In this document: piece after piece, positions 1-8,809 of the stretch
Numbering within the stretch: position 1 is the stretch's first letter
Layout of the letters: every line of letters starts with the position of its first letter
Assembly: GCF_014650435.1 (NCBI RefSeq)
Contig: NZ_BMUY01000023.1
Location: forward strand, 1-64,000
DNA length: 64,000 nucleotides
From: Streptomyces tendae
GTDB lineage: Bacteria; Actinomycetota; Actinomycetes; Streptomycetales; Streptomycetaceae
Direction: 5' to 3'
The notes under the pieces: generated by a model
What the model saw: only the letters and a program-made list of their open reading frames with translations
Told to the model about the DNA's origin: nothing
Database searches by the model: none
Position numbers and translations under genes: made by a program

Positions 1-95
1 CACCCCCCAGGTCATCCGTTCGACAGGGGGGAACAGTCATGCCGGGCCCGGAGGCCAGCGGCCCTCTTGCAGGACCGCGAAGAAGATAACGGGGG

Positions 96-110
96 GGCCG
101 GCGCCCGGCC
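96..110 (-). terminator. weak hairpin after the CGNR gene
   Basis: A GGCCGG / CCGGCC stem with a 3-nt loop lies 25-40 nt beyond the stop codon of the minus-strand CGNR gene. It is followed in that direction by a C-run and only two Ts. It could be a Streptomyces-type terminator without a U-tract, but the stem is short, so this is tentative. Confidence 0.3.
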
Positions 111-134
111 GGGGGCGGTGGGCGGTGCGGCGGT

Positions 135-698
135 TCAGTGAGCGGCCGCGGTGGGCGCGGTCCTCTTGCGGGCCCGGTAGGCGGCCGCCTTGATCTTGTT
201 GCCGCACGAGTCCATGCCGCACCACTGCCGCCGCGTGCCGCGGGACCGGTCGATGTAGACGCGGGTGCACTCGGGGTTGCCGCACTCCTTCATCAGGGGC
301 ACGTCCGGCCCGCTGAGGAGCTCGACGGCGTGCCGGGCGACGGTGGACAGAGCCTGCTCCGGTGTCGCCTCGGTGCGACGGCCGGACGGGGTGAGCTGCG
401 GCGTCGCCGGGACCTTGCGCGCGGCCTCGTTCAGGACGTTGAGCGCGTCCTCGTCGAACTCCTCCCCGAGACGCCGGGCTGTGACCAGCTCGTAGATGGC
501 TTCTCGCACGATCGTCGCCTGCTCGACGTCGGTCTCGCCACCGGGGAGGACCGTGTCGACGATGCCGGACTCCAGATACCAGGCGTCTAGCCGGTCCGGG
601 GTCGCGAACATCTCGAAGCGTGTCGAGCGCCGGGCGCGCAGTGTGGCAGCGAAGTCGAGGGCGGGGTTTCCGCATACGAAGACATGGTTAAGATTCAC
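135..698 (-). CDS. ABATE-domain / CGNR zinc-finger transcriptional regulator
   Basis: Encodes 187 aa. The N-terminal two thirds form an ABATE-type (putative stress-induced ligand-binding) region starting near the VCGNPALDF motif. The C-terminus is a CGNR zinc finger: CGNPEC, then WCGMDSCGN, then the basic KIKAAAYRARK tail expected to contact DNA. The family is thought to regulate transcription; no ligand can be inferred. I chose the GTG at 698 rather than an ATG at 734 because the family homology begins right after it. No good Shine-Dalgarno precedes it, so a leaderless message is possible. Two copies of a 23-bp hyphenated palindrome flank the start (698-720 and 739-761), which suggests autoregulation. 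The gene follows the ABC-F pair on the same strand but is separated from it by a hairpin and its own promoter region. Confidence 0.85.
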   Translation of the reverse strand: MNLNHVFVCGNPALDFAATLRARRSTRFEMFATPDRLDAWYLESGIVDTVLPGGETDVEQATIVREAIYELVTARRLGEEFDEDALNVLNEAARKVPATPQLTPSGRRTEATPEQALSTVARHAVELLSGPDVPLMKECGNPECTRVYIDRSRGTRRQWCGMDSCGNKIKAAAYRARKRTAPTAAAH

Positions 699-720
699 AT
701 CACCATTCTGACAGGTGACT
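698..720 (+). promoter_or_regulatory. 23-bp hyphenated palindrome, copy 1 (overlaps CGNR start)
   Basis: CATCACC - ATTCTGACA - GGTGACT. The 7-bp arms are inverted repeats separated by 9 bp, with the same layout as copies at 739, 4548, 6198 and 39593. It touches the GTG start of the CGNR regulator, where binding would block initiation. Its role as operator is an inference from repetition and position. Confidence 0.5.
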
Positions 721-738
721 GTACGGGACCGCAATAAC

Positions 739-761
739 CGTCACCGGTCAAAACGGTGTTT
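739..761 (-). promoter_or_regulatory. 23-bp hyphenated palindrome, copy 2 (upstream of CGNR gene)
   Basis: Read on the minus strand: AAACACC - GTTTTGACC - GGTGACG. The right arm is perfect and the left arm has three mismatches to CGTCACC. It lies about 40 bp upstream of the CGNR start and includes the core TTGACCGGTGACG, shared with the copy at 6198. The TTGACC could also serve as a -35 element. Confidence 0.5.
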
Positions 762-770
762 ATATCTCGG

Positions 771-789
771 GTGACGGGCGTCCCGTCAC
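771..789 (-). terminator. hairpin after the ABC-F operon
   Basis: GTGACGGG / CCCGTCAC form a perfect 8-bp stem with a 3-nt loop, starting 3 nt beyond the stop codon of the minus-strand ABC-F gene. No T-run follows. A terminator separating the ABC-F pair from the CGNR gene is the simplest reading. Confidence 0.5.
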
Positions 790-792
790 GTC

Positions 793-2505
<1,713 letters not shown>

Positions 2506-2582
2506 GGGAACCGTCCAACATGTGCGGGCTGGACCCGCCGGGTGCGGGGCCTCGGGCTCGGGTCACGTCGACATGCGGCGGC

Positions 2583-4217
2583 TCACACTGCAGGGGCTCC
2601 TGTCTCCTTGAGCGTGCCGTCGGCCAGGCGCAGCCACCGGTTGACACCGATCTCGGTGAGGAACCGTTCGTCGTGGCTGACCACGACGAACGCGCCCTGG
2701 TAGGAGTTCAGCGCGCTCTCTAGCTGGCCGGCGCTGACCAGGTCGAGGTTGTTCGTCGGCTCGTCGAGGAGCAGCAGCTGCGGCGCCGGTTCGGCGCACA
2801 GGATGCAGGCCAGGGTGGCGCGCAGCCGCTCACCGCCGGAGAGCACCCGCACGGGGAGATGGACCCGCGCACCGCGGAACAGGAAGCGCGCGAGCAGGTT
2901 CATCCGCTCGGCCTCGGGCCGCTCGGGGGCGAACGCGGTGAAGTTCTCAAGGACGGTCCGGTCCACGTCCAGCAGGTCAAGCCGCTGCGAGAGGTAGGCG
3001 ATACGCCCCTCGGCCCGCTTGATCTGCCCGTTCTCCGGCTCGAGGTCGCCGGTGACCAGGCGCAGCAGCGTGGTCTTCCCGGCACCGTTGGGTCCGGTCA
3101 GCGCGATGCGCTCGGGGCCGCGGACGGACAGCTCTACGCCCTGGTCGGCGAAGACGGCCCGGCCGCCGTGCCGGACCTGCATCTCCTCGCCGAGGAACAG
3201 GTTGCGCCCGGCGGGCACGTTGGTGTCGGGCAGGTCCAGGGAGATGCGCTGCTCGTCGCGCAGCGCCCGCCCGGCCTCGTCGAGCCGGGCCTTCGCCTCG
3301 CTGACCCGGGAGGCGTGCATCTGGCCGGCCCGGCCCGCGGACTCCTGGGCGCCGCGCTTCATGTTACCGGCGAAGATGCGGGGCAGACCGGCGTTCTTGA
3401 GGTTCTTGGCGGCGTTGCTCGCGCGGCGGTCGGCGCGCTCGCGGGCCTGCTGCAGCTCGCGCTTCTCCCGCTTCAGCTCCTGCTCGGCGTTGCGGACGTT
3501 CTTCTCGGCGACCTCCTGCTCTGCCTGCACGGCGTCCTCGTACTCGGTGAAGTTGCCGCCGTACAGCTTGAGTTCGCTGCTGCCGAGCTCGGCGATGCGG
3601 TCCATGCGGTCGAGCAGGGCCCGGTCGTGGCTGACCAGCAGCAGGCAGCCGTTGAAGTCCTCCAGCACGTCGTAGAGCTTGTGACGGGCTTCGAGGTCGA
3701 GGTTGTTGGTGGGCTCGTCGAGCAGCAGCACGTCCGGCCGCTTCAGCAACTGGGCCGCCAGACCGAGCGAGACGACCTGACCGCCGCTGAGCGTGTTGAG
3801 GCTGCGGTCCAGGGTGAGGTCGGTGAGACCGAGGCGGTCGAGCTGGGCGCGGGTGCGTTCCTCGATGTCCCAGTCGTCGCCGATGGTGGTGAAGTGCTTC
3901 TCGTCCACGTCCCCGGACTCGACGGCGTCCAGGGCACGGATCACCTCGGCGATCCCCAGGACCTCGGCGACCGTGAGATCGCGGGTCAGCGGCAGGCTCT
4001 GCGGCAGATAGCCCAGGGTGCCGCCCACCGACACCGAGCCGGTGGCGGGTGCGAGTTCACCGGCGATCAGCTTGAGCAGCGTGCTCTTGCCGGAGCCGTT
4101 GGGTGCGACCAGGCCAGTGCGGCCGCTGTTCACGGTGAAGGACAACTCGTGGAAGACCGGGGTGTCGTCCGGCCAGGCGAAGGAGAGATTCGAGCAGACG
4201 ATGGAGGCGTCGGACAT
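2583..4217 (-). CDS. ABC-F family ATPase (ribosome-associated, first of pair)
   Basis: Encodes 544 aa with the duplicated ABC architecture and no transmembrane segments. Domain 1 has Walker A APNGSGKST near residue 40, signature LSGGQ, Walker B LLLDEPTNNLD and the H-loop SHDRALLDR. The inter-domain linker is a long, strongly charged predicted coiled coil (about residues 225-290, rich in AEQELKREKRELQQARERADRR). Domain 2 has GPNGAGKTT, LSGGERLRA, LLLLDEPTNNLD and SHDERFL. The family works on the ribosome; many members rescue antibiotic-stalled ribosomes. It leads a two-gene unit with the ABC-F gene downstream. Its 5' region holds a 9-codon ORF and a hairpin, as expected for drug-inducible attenuation. 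The two proteins differ clearly in linker and C-terminus, so this is not a recent duplication. Confidence 0.9.
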   Translation of the reverse strand: MSDASIVCSNLSFAWPDDTPVFHELSFTVNSGRTGLVAPNGSGKSTLLKLIAGELAPATGSVSVGGTLGYLPQSLPLTRDLTVAEVLGIAEVIRALDAVESGDVDEKHFTTIGDDWDIEERTRAQLDRLGLTDLTLDRSLNTLSGGQVVSLGLAAQLLKRPDVLLLDEPTNNLDLEARHKLYDVLEDFNGCLLLVSHDRALLDRMDRIAELGSSELKLYGGNFTEYEDAVQAEQEVAEKNVRNAEQELKREKRELQQARERADRRASNAAKNLKNAGLPRIFAGNMKRGAQESAGRAGQMHASRVSEAKARLDEAGRALRDEQRISLDLPDTNVPAGRNLFLGEEMQVRHGGRAVFADQGVELSVRGPERIALTGPNGAGKTTLLRLVTGDLEPENGQIKRAEGRIAYLSQRLDLLDVDRTVLENFTAFAPERPEAERMNLLARFLFRGARVHLPVRVLSGGERLRATLACILCAEPAPQLLLLDEPTNNLDLVSAGQLESALNSYQGAFVVVSHDERFLTEIGVNRWLRLADGTLKETGAPAV

Positions 4218-4288
4218 GGAGGGTGACCTCGAGGGGCGTGCGGGCAGAGCGGTGTCCGCCCTGGACAGGCAAGGGAAAAAGGGGACGA

Positions 4289-4302
4289 CAGTGAAGCCAC
4301 TG
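4289..4302 (-). promoter_or_regulatory. small hairpin plus U-run in ABC-F leader
   Basis: On the minus strand CAGTG-GCTT-CACTG folds into a 5-bp stem with a tetraloop, followed 8 nt later by five Ts (plus-strand A-run at 4276-4280). It lies between a short upstream ORF and the ABC-F start. It could be the attenuator of a ribosome-mediated attenuation switch, but the stem is weak and the assignment is inferential. Confidence 0.35.
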
Positions 4303-4346
4303 CGGCAGCGGTCTGAGTGCCGGCCGGTGGCTATCGGGTCCGGGTC

Positions 4347-4376
4347 TCACCCCGAGATGTCGTCGTCACCCACCAT
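4347..4376 (-). CDS. 9-aa upstream ORF in ABC-F leader
   Basis: ATG to TGA encodes MVGDDDISG. An AGGGAG Shine-Dalgarno at 4385-4390 sits 8 nt before the ATG, better placed than most in the window. It ends about 130 nt before the ABC-F start, with a small hairpin and a U-run between them. Short leader peptides of this kind precede many resistance-type ABC-F, erm and cat genes, where drug-stalled ribosomes change leader folding. Translation and regulation here are inferred. Confidence 0.4.
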   Translation of the reverse strand: MVGDDDISG

Positions 4377-4500
4377 GTCTGCCACTCCCTGTGCGTGCGG
4401 GTCAGGTCGATCGAGTCTAACAGGTGAGCAATCGCCCCCGGCGGGTTTTGTCGGTGGGTTCCGTCGACGGGTTCCGCCGGAGCACGGGCCCCTCGCGGCA

Positions 4501-4508
4501 CACATGTG
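4501..4508. promoter_or_regulatory. CACATGTG palindrome (ABC-F / molybdoenzyme intergenic region)
   Basis: Perfect octamer within GGCACACATGTGAACAG, in the 475-bp divergent region between the ABC-F pair and the molybdoenzyme operon. It is one of seven intergenic copies in the window. No other coding content is seen in this gap beyond the short leader ORF and the sites listed. Confidence 0.4.
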
Positions 4509-4547
4509 AACAGTTTGTTGACAGCCGCGACACAAGGATGCCATTAT

Positions 4548-4570
4548 CGTCACCACTTAGAACAGTAACG
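4548..4570. promoter_or_regulatory. degenerate 23-bp hyphenated palindrome, copy 3
   Basis: CGTCACC - ACTTAGAAC - AGTAACG. The left arm is perfect, the right arm has two mismatches, and the spacer is the same 9 bp as the other copies. It lies in the divergent promoter region of the ABC-F and molybdoenzyme operons. It is weaker than the copies at 6198 and 39593. Confidence 0.35.
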
Positions 4571-4612
4571 ACCTCCTGTTTCGGAAGTGTGCGGGACCCG
4601 GCCGGGTGCCGA

Positions 4613-4635
4613 GACACATACAGTGCACATGTGTC
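4613..4635. promoter_or_regulatory. GACACAT-N9-ATGTGTC inverted repeat with CACATGTG core
   Basis: Two arms, GACACAT at 4613-4619 and ATGTGTC at 4629-4635, enclose 9 bp. The right side also contains the CACATGTG octamer (4626-4633). It lies 58-80 bp upstream of the molybdoenzyme ATG, a typical operator position. Confidence 0.45.
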
Positions 4636-4692
4636 GGGCGGTGTGCGCCCGGAGACCGGCGGATCCGTCGCCGCACCGAAGGAGCACTGAAC

Positions 4693-5421
4693 ATGGCAAT
4701 GGCACAAGAGCCGAAGCGAGACGCCGACGGCGCCCCGGTCGGACGGCGCGCGCTGCTGGGCATGCTCGGCCTGGGAGCCGCAGGGCTCGTCGCCGCGCCC
4801 TATCTCCAGCGCGGCTGGGAAGGCGTGCTCGGCTCCGCCTCGCAGCTCGATCCGACCGGCCTGAGCGGTCTGCTGCCCAACCCCGGCGGCTTCCGCTACT
4901 ACAGCATCGTCGGCTCGGTGCCGCGCAAGGACGAGACCAACTACGAGTTGCGGCTCGACGGCCTGGTCGACCATCCCAGGACCTACACGCTGGCCGACCT
5001 GCGCGCGCTGCCGCAGACCCGGGTCGTCCACGACGTCCTGTGCACCGACGGCTGGCGGGTGGACAAGACGCCGTTCGAGGGCGTGCGGCTCGCGGACCTC
5101 CTGGACGACGCGGGTGTGCGCTCCAGGGGGACGGCGATCCGCTTCACCTGCTTCGACGGCGCCTACAGTGAGAGTCTCACGCTGGAGCAGGCGCGCCGCT
5201 CGGACGTGCTGGTGGCGCTGAACATGCAGGACAAGCCGATCACCCACGAGCACGGCGGACCGGTCCGTCTCTACGTCGCTCCGATGTACTTCTACAAGTC
5301 GGCGAAATGGCTGTCCGGCATCTCAGTCACCCCCAAAGTCGTACCCGGCTACTGGGAGGAGCGCGGGTACCCGCTCGACGGCTGGCTCGACGGGGAAGAC
5401 CGACACAGTGACGCCGCCTGA
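4693..5421 (+). CDS. YedY/sulfite-oxidase-type molybdopterin oxidoreductase, Tat-exported
   Basis: Encodes 242 aa. The N-terminus has twin arginines at residues 18-19 (VGRRALLG) before a hydrophobic stretch, consistent with Tat export of a cofactor-loaded enzyme, although the motif is not canonical. The rest is one SUOX-type Moco domain. Cys117 in HDVLCTDGW is the expected Mo ligand and TPFEGVRLADLL follows as in the family. The dimerisation domain of true sulfite oxidases is absent, as in YedY (MsrP). The start is supported by AAGGAGC 6 nt upstream. The stop lies within the next gene, a membrane cytochrome b, so the two should form an envelope redox pair. The substrate is unknown; family members reduce sulfoxides or oxidise other small molecules. 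Confidence 0.88.
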   Translation: MAMAQEPKRDADGAPVGRRALLGMLGLGAAGLVAAPYLQRGWEGVLGSASQLDPTGLSGLLPNPGGFRYYSIVGSVPRKDETNYELRLDGLVDHPRTYTLADLRALPQTRVVHDVLCTDGWRVDKTPFEGVRLADLLDDAGVRSRGTAIRFTCFDGAYSESLTLEQARRSDVLVALNMQDKPITHEHGGPVRLYVAPMYFYKSAKWLSGISVTPKVVPGYWEERGYPLDGWLDGEDRHSDAA

Positions 5422-6070
5422 GCGCTCCGGCCGGGTGCGCCGGTTCAGCACCGCCGAACGCATGGTCCACCGCGCCACCGGGTGGCTGATGCTGCTCTGC
5501 CTGGTCACCGCGGCCTGTCTCTATCTGGGGCCGCTCGCCCAACTCGTCGGGCGGCGTCACCTGATGGCGACGGTTCACGAGTGGTCGGGCATTCTGCTGC
5601 CGCTGCCCTTCCTGCTGGGCCTCCTGTCCCCGGCGTTCCGCGCGGACCTGCGCAGGCTGAACCGTTTCGCCGTCTACGACAGGCGGTGGCTGCGGTCCGC
5701 CCGCAGACGCCTGACCTCGCCGCAGTCGCGTCCGGCCGGGAAATTCAATGCCGGCCAGAAACTCTACGCGGGCTGGATCGCCGGCGCCGTGCTGGTGATG
5801 ATGGGCACCGGCCTGCTCATGTGGTTCATGGGGCTGCTGCCCGCCGTCTCACGCACCAGTGCGATCTTCGTGCACGACTGCCTCGCCTGGGCGATCGCCG
5901 TCGTCCTGATCGGACACATGCGCAAGGCATACGCGGACCCGGAAGCGCGGCTGGGGATGCGCACCGGGTACGTCAGCCGGTCGTGGGCGGACCGCTACCA
6001 CGCCCACTGGCTGCGGGACGCGCGGGACGACCGCACGAAGGACGAGGCGCCCGAGGCGGACAGGAGCTGA
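5408..6070 (+). CDS. formate-dehydrogenase-gamma-like cytochrome b membrane protein
   Basis: Encodes 220 aa from a GTG start that overlaps the molybdoenzyme stop by 14 nt, implying translational coupling. There are four hydrophobic helices. His21, His57, His156 and His170 lie in or next to helices and are the candidate ligands for two b-type hemes. The KFNAGQKLYAG segment (about residues 112-122) matches the K-[YF]-N-x-G-Q-K signature of formate dehydrogenase gamma subunits. It would carry electrons between the quinone pool and the exported molybdoenzyme. The YedY partner in enterobacteria is YedZ, a different cytochrome type, so this pairing is distinctive. Confidence 0.85.
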   Translation: MTPPERSGRVRRFSTAERMVHRATGWLMLLCLVTAACLYLGPLAQLVGRRHLMATVHEWSGILLPLPFLLGLLSPAFRADLRRLNRFAVYDRRWLRSARRRLTSPQSRPAGKFNAGQKLYAGWIAGAVLVMMGTGLLMWFMGLLPAVSRTSAIFVHDCLAWAIAVVLIGHMRKAYADPEARLGMRTGYVSRSWADRYHAHWLRDARDDRTKDEAPEADRS

Positions 6071-6075
6071 CGGCC

Positions 6076-6090
6076 CGCCGGCGCCCGGCG
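6076..6090 (+). terminator. short hairpin after the redox pair
   Basis: CGCCGG-CGC-CCGGCG, a perfect 6-bp GC stem 6 nt after the cytochrome b stop. There is no T-run. Weak support as a terminator. Confidence 0.3.
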
Positions 6091-6126
6091 AGCCCCCGAG
6101 CGGTGGCCTCCGTGCCGGGACTGACC

Positions 6127-6141
6127 GTCAACTGACTGATG
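6127..6141 (+). promoter_or_regulatory. GTCA-NN-TGAC + TGATG element (copy a)
   Basis: GTCAACTGAC followed by TGATG. The same palindrome plus GATG/TATG extension occurs at 24686, 33024, 35940, 36664 and 48213. Here it is 265 bp upstream of the esterase ATG, further away than the other copies, with two other motifs between. Confidence 0.4.
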
Positions 6142-6197
6142 TGCCGGGCCCGCCACGACGGCAGAGTGACCGATGTCGGTCGATCGCCCCGACAATT

Positions 6198-6220
6198 CGT
6201 CACCTGCTTGACCGGTGACG
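6198..6220 (+). promoter_or_regulatory. 23-bp hyphenated palindrome, copy 4 (esterase promoter region)
   Basis: CGTCACC - TGCTTGACC - GGTGACG, with perfect 7-bp inverted arms. It shares CTTGAC in the spacer with the copy at 39593 and TTGACCGGTGACG with the copy in front of the CGNR gene. It lies about 170 bp upstream of the esterase start. TTGACC may double as a -35 box. Confidence 0.55.
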
Positions 6221-6346
6221 ACATTCGTGCCAGTCTCTCCTCGTCCCCAGCGGGCAGCGGAGCGATTCGGTGAGAACGGCGCATCGCCCGGGCATTCACC
6301 TGCGGCGAACCGGTCGGCGGAGCCAACCGTCATGTTCGCCATCCAG

Positions 6347-6369
6347 CACATGTGTCTCATGCCAGACAC
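6347..6369 (+). promoter_or_regulatory. CACATGTG palindrome and GTGTCT/AGACAC repeat before esterase
   Basis: CACATGTG at 6347-6354 overlaps an inverted repeat, GTGTCT (6352-6357) and AGACAC (6364-6369). It lies 23-45 bp upstream of the ATG, close to where the message should start. An operator is the likely reading. Confidence 0.45.
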
Positions 6370-6391
6370 ACACTTCTCGGATAGGAAAGTC

Positions 6392-7975
6392 ATGAGACGA
6401 CTTCTGACCGTCCTCGCGGCCGGTGTGCCGCTCGCGGCGGCGGTGTACCTGCCGACTGCCTCAGCGGACACCGGGAGCCCCGCCTCCACCTCCGCGCCCA
6501 CGCAGTGCCGGTCCGTCCCCGTGAAGGCCCCCGCGGGCACCAGGGTGGAGTCCGTGACGGCCGTCCGTCAGCCGGGCGGCACCGTGACGGGCACCGGGTA
6601 CCTCAAAGGCACCGTCTACGACGTCCCGTCCTACTGCGAGGTGACGGTCACCCTCACCCACCCGGGCGAGGGTGACCACGCCAAGGTGCGGACCTGGCTG
6701 CCCGAGCGGGCGGGCTGGAGCGGACGCTTCCAGGCCTTCGGCGGCTCCGCCTGGGCGGTCGGGGACAACAACCCCGGTCTGGCCAACGCGGTCAAGCAGG
6801 GCTATGCCGCCGCGACCACCGACGGCGGCGTTGGCGACGCCATCGACAGCTCCTGGGCGCTGGACAGCAACGGCAAGGTCAACACCTCGCTCCTGAAGAA
6901 CTTCGCCGAGCGCTCCCAGCACGAGGCAGCGGTCGTCGGCAAGGCGGTCACCGACGCGATCTACGGCAAGGCCCCCTCGTACTCCTACTTCAACGGCTGC
7001 TCGACGGGTGGACGCGAAGGTTACGTGGAGGCCCAGCGCTACCCCGACGACTACGACGGCATCCTCGCCAACTCGCCCGCCATCAACTGGGACGACTACG
7101 TGCCCGCCACGCTGTGGCCGCAGGTTGTGATGAACGAGGAGAAGACCCGCCCCACCGACTGCGAGTTCAAGGCCTTCAACGCGGCCGCGCTCAAGGCCTG
7201 TGACACGAACGACGGCGCCAGGGACGGCCTGATCGCCGACGCCTCGCGCTGCGACTTCGACCCGCGCCGCCTGATCGGCACCAAGATCGACTGCGACGGC
7301 AAGCAGGAGACCATCACGGCGGCCGACGCGAAGGTGGTCCGCAAGATCTGGGACGGCCCGCGCACCACGTCCGGCAAGAAGCTCTGGTACGGCCTGCCGA
7401 TCGGCGCCGACTTCAAGGGCCTCGCCGGCGACATGCCGTTCACGGTTCCCGACGACTGGACCAAGAAGTGGGTGGCCAAGCAGCCCGGCCTGGACACCTC
7501 GAAGCTGACGTACAGCCAGTTCACGAAGCTGTTCAAGCAGTCCCAGGACGAGTACGACAAGATCATCGGCTCCGACGACCCGGACCTGTCGGGCTTCCGC
7601 AAGTCGGGCGGCAAGCTGCTCACCTACCACGGTCAGGCCGACCAGTACATACCCACCGCGGGCACCGTGGACTACCGTGAGCGCGTCGAGCGCAAGCTCG
7701 GCGGAACGCACCGGGTCGACGACTTCTACCGTCTCTTCCTCCCCCAGGGCACCGTCCACTGCGGACTCGGCGGCCAGGGGACCGACCTGGCGGCCCTGAC
7801 CAAGTGGGTCGAGCAGGGCAAGGCCCCCAACACGCTGAGCGCCACCCTCACCAACGCCTCCGGCCAGCAGGTCGAGCGCGACCTGTGCCGCTACCCGCTC
7901 GTGTCCCAGTACAAGGGTCACGGTGACATAGCCGACGCCGACAGCTTCCGCTGCGTCAAGCCGCACCGGCACTGA
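6392..7975 (+). CDS. secreted tannase / feruloyl-esterase family hydrolase
   Basis: Encodes 527 aa. An N-terminal signal peptide (MRRLLTVLAAGVPLAAAVYL, cleavage probably after TASA near residue 25) exports it. The alpha/beta-hydrolase triad can be placed: Ser204 in NGCSTGGREG, Asp417 in HGQADQY and His456 in GTVHCGLG. Cys203 and Cys457 next to Ser and His form the CS-D-HC disulfide arrangement of the tannase/feruloyl esterase family. Further cysteines (260-300) probably form family disulfides. It should cleave aromatic esters such as feruloyl or galloyl esters outside the cell. The ATG at 6392 is supported by AGGAAAG. The promoter region is unusually motif-rich. The exact substrate is not inferable. 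Confidence 0.9.
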   Translation: MRRLLTVLAAGVPLAAAVYLPTASADTGSPASTSAPTQCRSVPVKAPAGTRVESVTAVRQPGGTVTGTGYLKGTVYDVPSYCEVTVTLTHPGEGDHAKVRTWLPERAGWSGRFQAFGGSAWAVGDNNPGLANAVKQGYAAATTDGGVGDAIDSSWALDSNGKVNTSLLKNFAERSQHEAAVVGKAVTDAIYGKAPSYSYFNGCSTGGREGYVEAQRYPDDYDGILANSPAINWDDYVPATLWPQVVMNEEKTRPTDCEFKAFNAAALKACDTNDGARDGLIADASRCDFDPRRLIGTKIDCDGKQETITAADAKVVRKIWDGPRTTSGKKLWYGLPIGADFKGLAGDMPFTVPDDWTKKWVAKQPGLDTSKLTYSQFTKLFKQSQDEYDKIIGSDDPDLSGFRKSGGKLLTYHGQADQYIPTAGTVDYRERVERKLGGTHRVDDFYRLFLPQGTVHCGLGGQGTDLAALTKWVEQGKAPNTLSATLTNASGQQVERDLCRYPLVSQYKGHGDIADADSFRCVKPHRH

Positions 7976-8022
7976 ACGGCCCCGCACCCACCCAACCCGA
8001 CCACCGGAAAGGCCGGCTCCCG

Positions 8023-8613
8023 ATGACCACCAACACCCTGACGACCGGGGCACCCGCGGCGAACGGCGAACGCTCCTCCCTTACTAGGCTGTACCTGATC
8101 CGGGGCATCCTGGCGGTGGTCTGGGCCGTGGTCTTCGCCGGAGCCCACGACACCCTGGACGCCGCGGCGATCACCCTGCTGGTCGTCTACCCGCTGATCG
8201 ACGCGGTGTCGTCGGTCATCGACTACCGGGCCCTCACGGACGGTTCCGAGCGCCGGGTCACGGCGTTCAACGCGGTGCTGAGCACGCTCGCCGCCATAGC
8301 GGTCGGCATCGCGGGTGCCGGCTCCTTCGCCACCGTGCTCAGCGTGTTCGGCGCCTGGGCCGTCCTGTCCGGAGCGGCCCAGGCGGTGGTCGGTCTGCGC
8401 CGGCGCGGCCCCGAGTTCGGCAAGCAGTGGCCGGTGCTGATCGCGGGCAGCCTGTCCGTCCTGGTCGGCATCTTCTACATCGTCCAGGCCGCGGGCGACG
8501 ACCCCTCGCTGGACGTCCTGTCGACCTACGCCACGGGCGGCGGCGTCTTCTTCATCATCCAGTCGCTCCTGTTGGCCTGGAAGGCCCGGCAGCAGCGGAA
8601 CCGCACCGCCTGA
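8023..8613 (+). CDS. DUF308 (HdeD-like) membrane protein
   Basis: Encodes 196 aa, mostly hydrophobic, with about six transmembrane helices arranged as repeated two-helix units, typical of DUF308/HdeD-family proteins (acid-resistance membrane proteins in enterobacteria). The first ~20 residues are polar and cytoplasmic. GGAAAGG precedes the ATG. The gene follows the esterase by 47 bp on the same strand and may be co-transcribed. No catalytic residues are evident; the function in Streptomyces is unknown. Confidence 0.8.
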   Translation: MTTNTLTTGAPAANGERSSLTRLYLIRGILAVVWAVVFAGAHDTLDAAAITLLVVYPLIDAVSSVIDYRALTDGSERRVTAFNAVLSTLAAIAVGIAGAGSFATVLSVFGAWAVLSGAAQAVVGLRRRGPEFGKQWPVLIAGSLSVLVGIFYIVQAAGDDPSLDVLSTYATGGGVFFIIQSLLLAWKARQQRNRTA

Positions 8614-8704
8614 CCCACCCCGCAGGACCCGTCTCGGCCCGCGCCCCCCGAGGACGCGGGTCGAGGCGTTTTCCGGGTCCCCGTACGCCGGGGGGCGAGC
8701 GACT

Positions 8705-8737
8705 GTCATCCGACACAGGCACCGACAGTCATCCGAC
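8705..8737 (+). repeat. direct repeat GTCATCCGAC x2 upstream of poxB
   Basis: GTCATCCGAC occurs at 8705-8714 and 8728-8737, 23 bp apart, 70-105 bp upstream of the poxB ATG. The spacing is about two helical turns, so a dimeric activator site is possible. No regulator is identified. Confidence 0.3.
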
Positions 8738-8809
8738 GGATCCACGGGCCGGCCCTCCCGTTGAAGACTCGTCGCGTGCCGTCGACCTCCAGCGAAGGGA
8801 AGCACCCGC

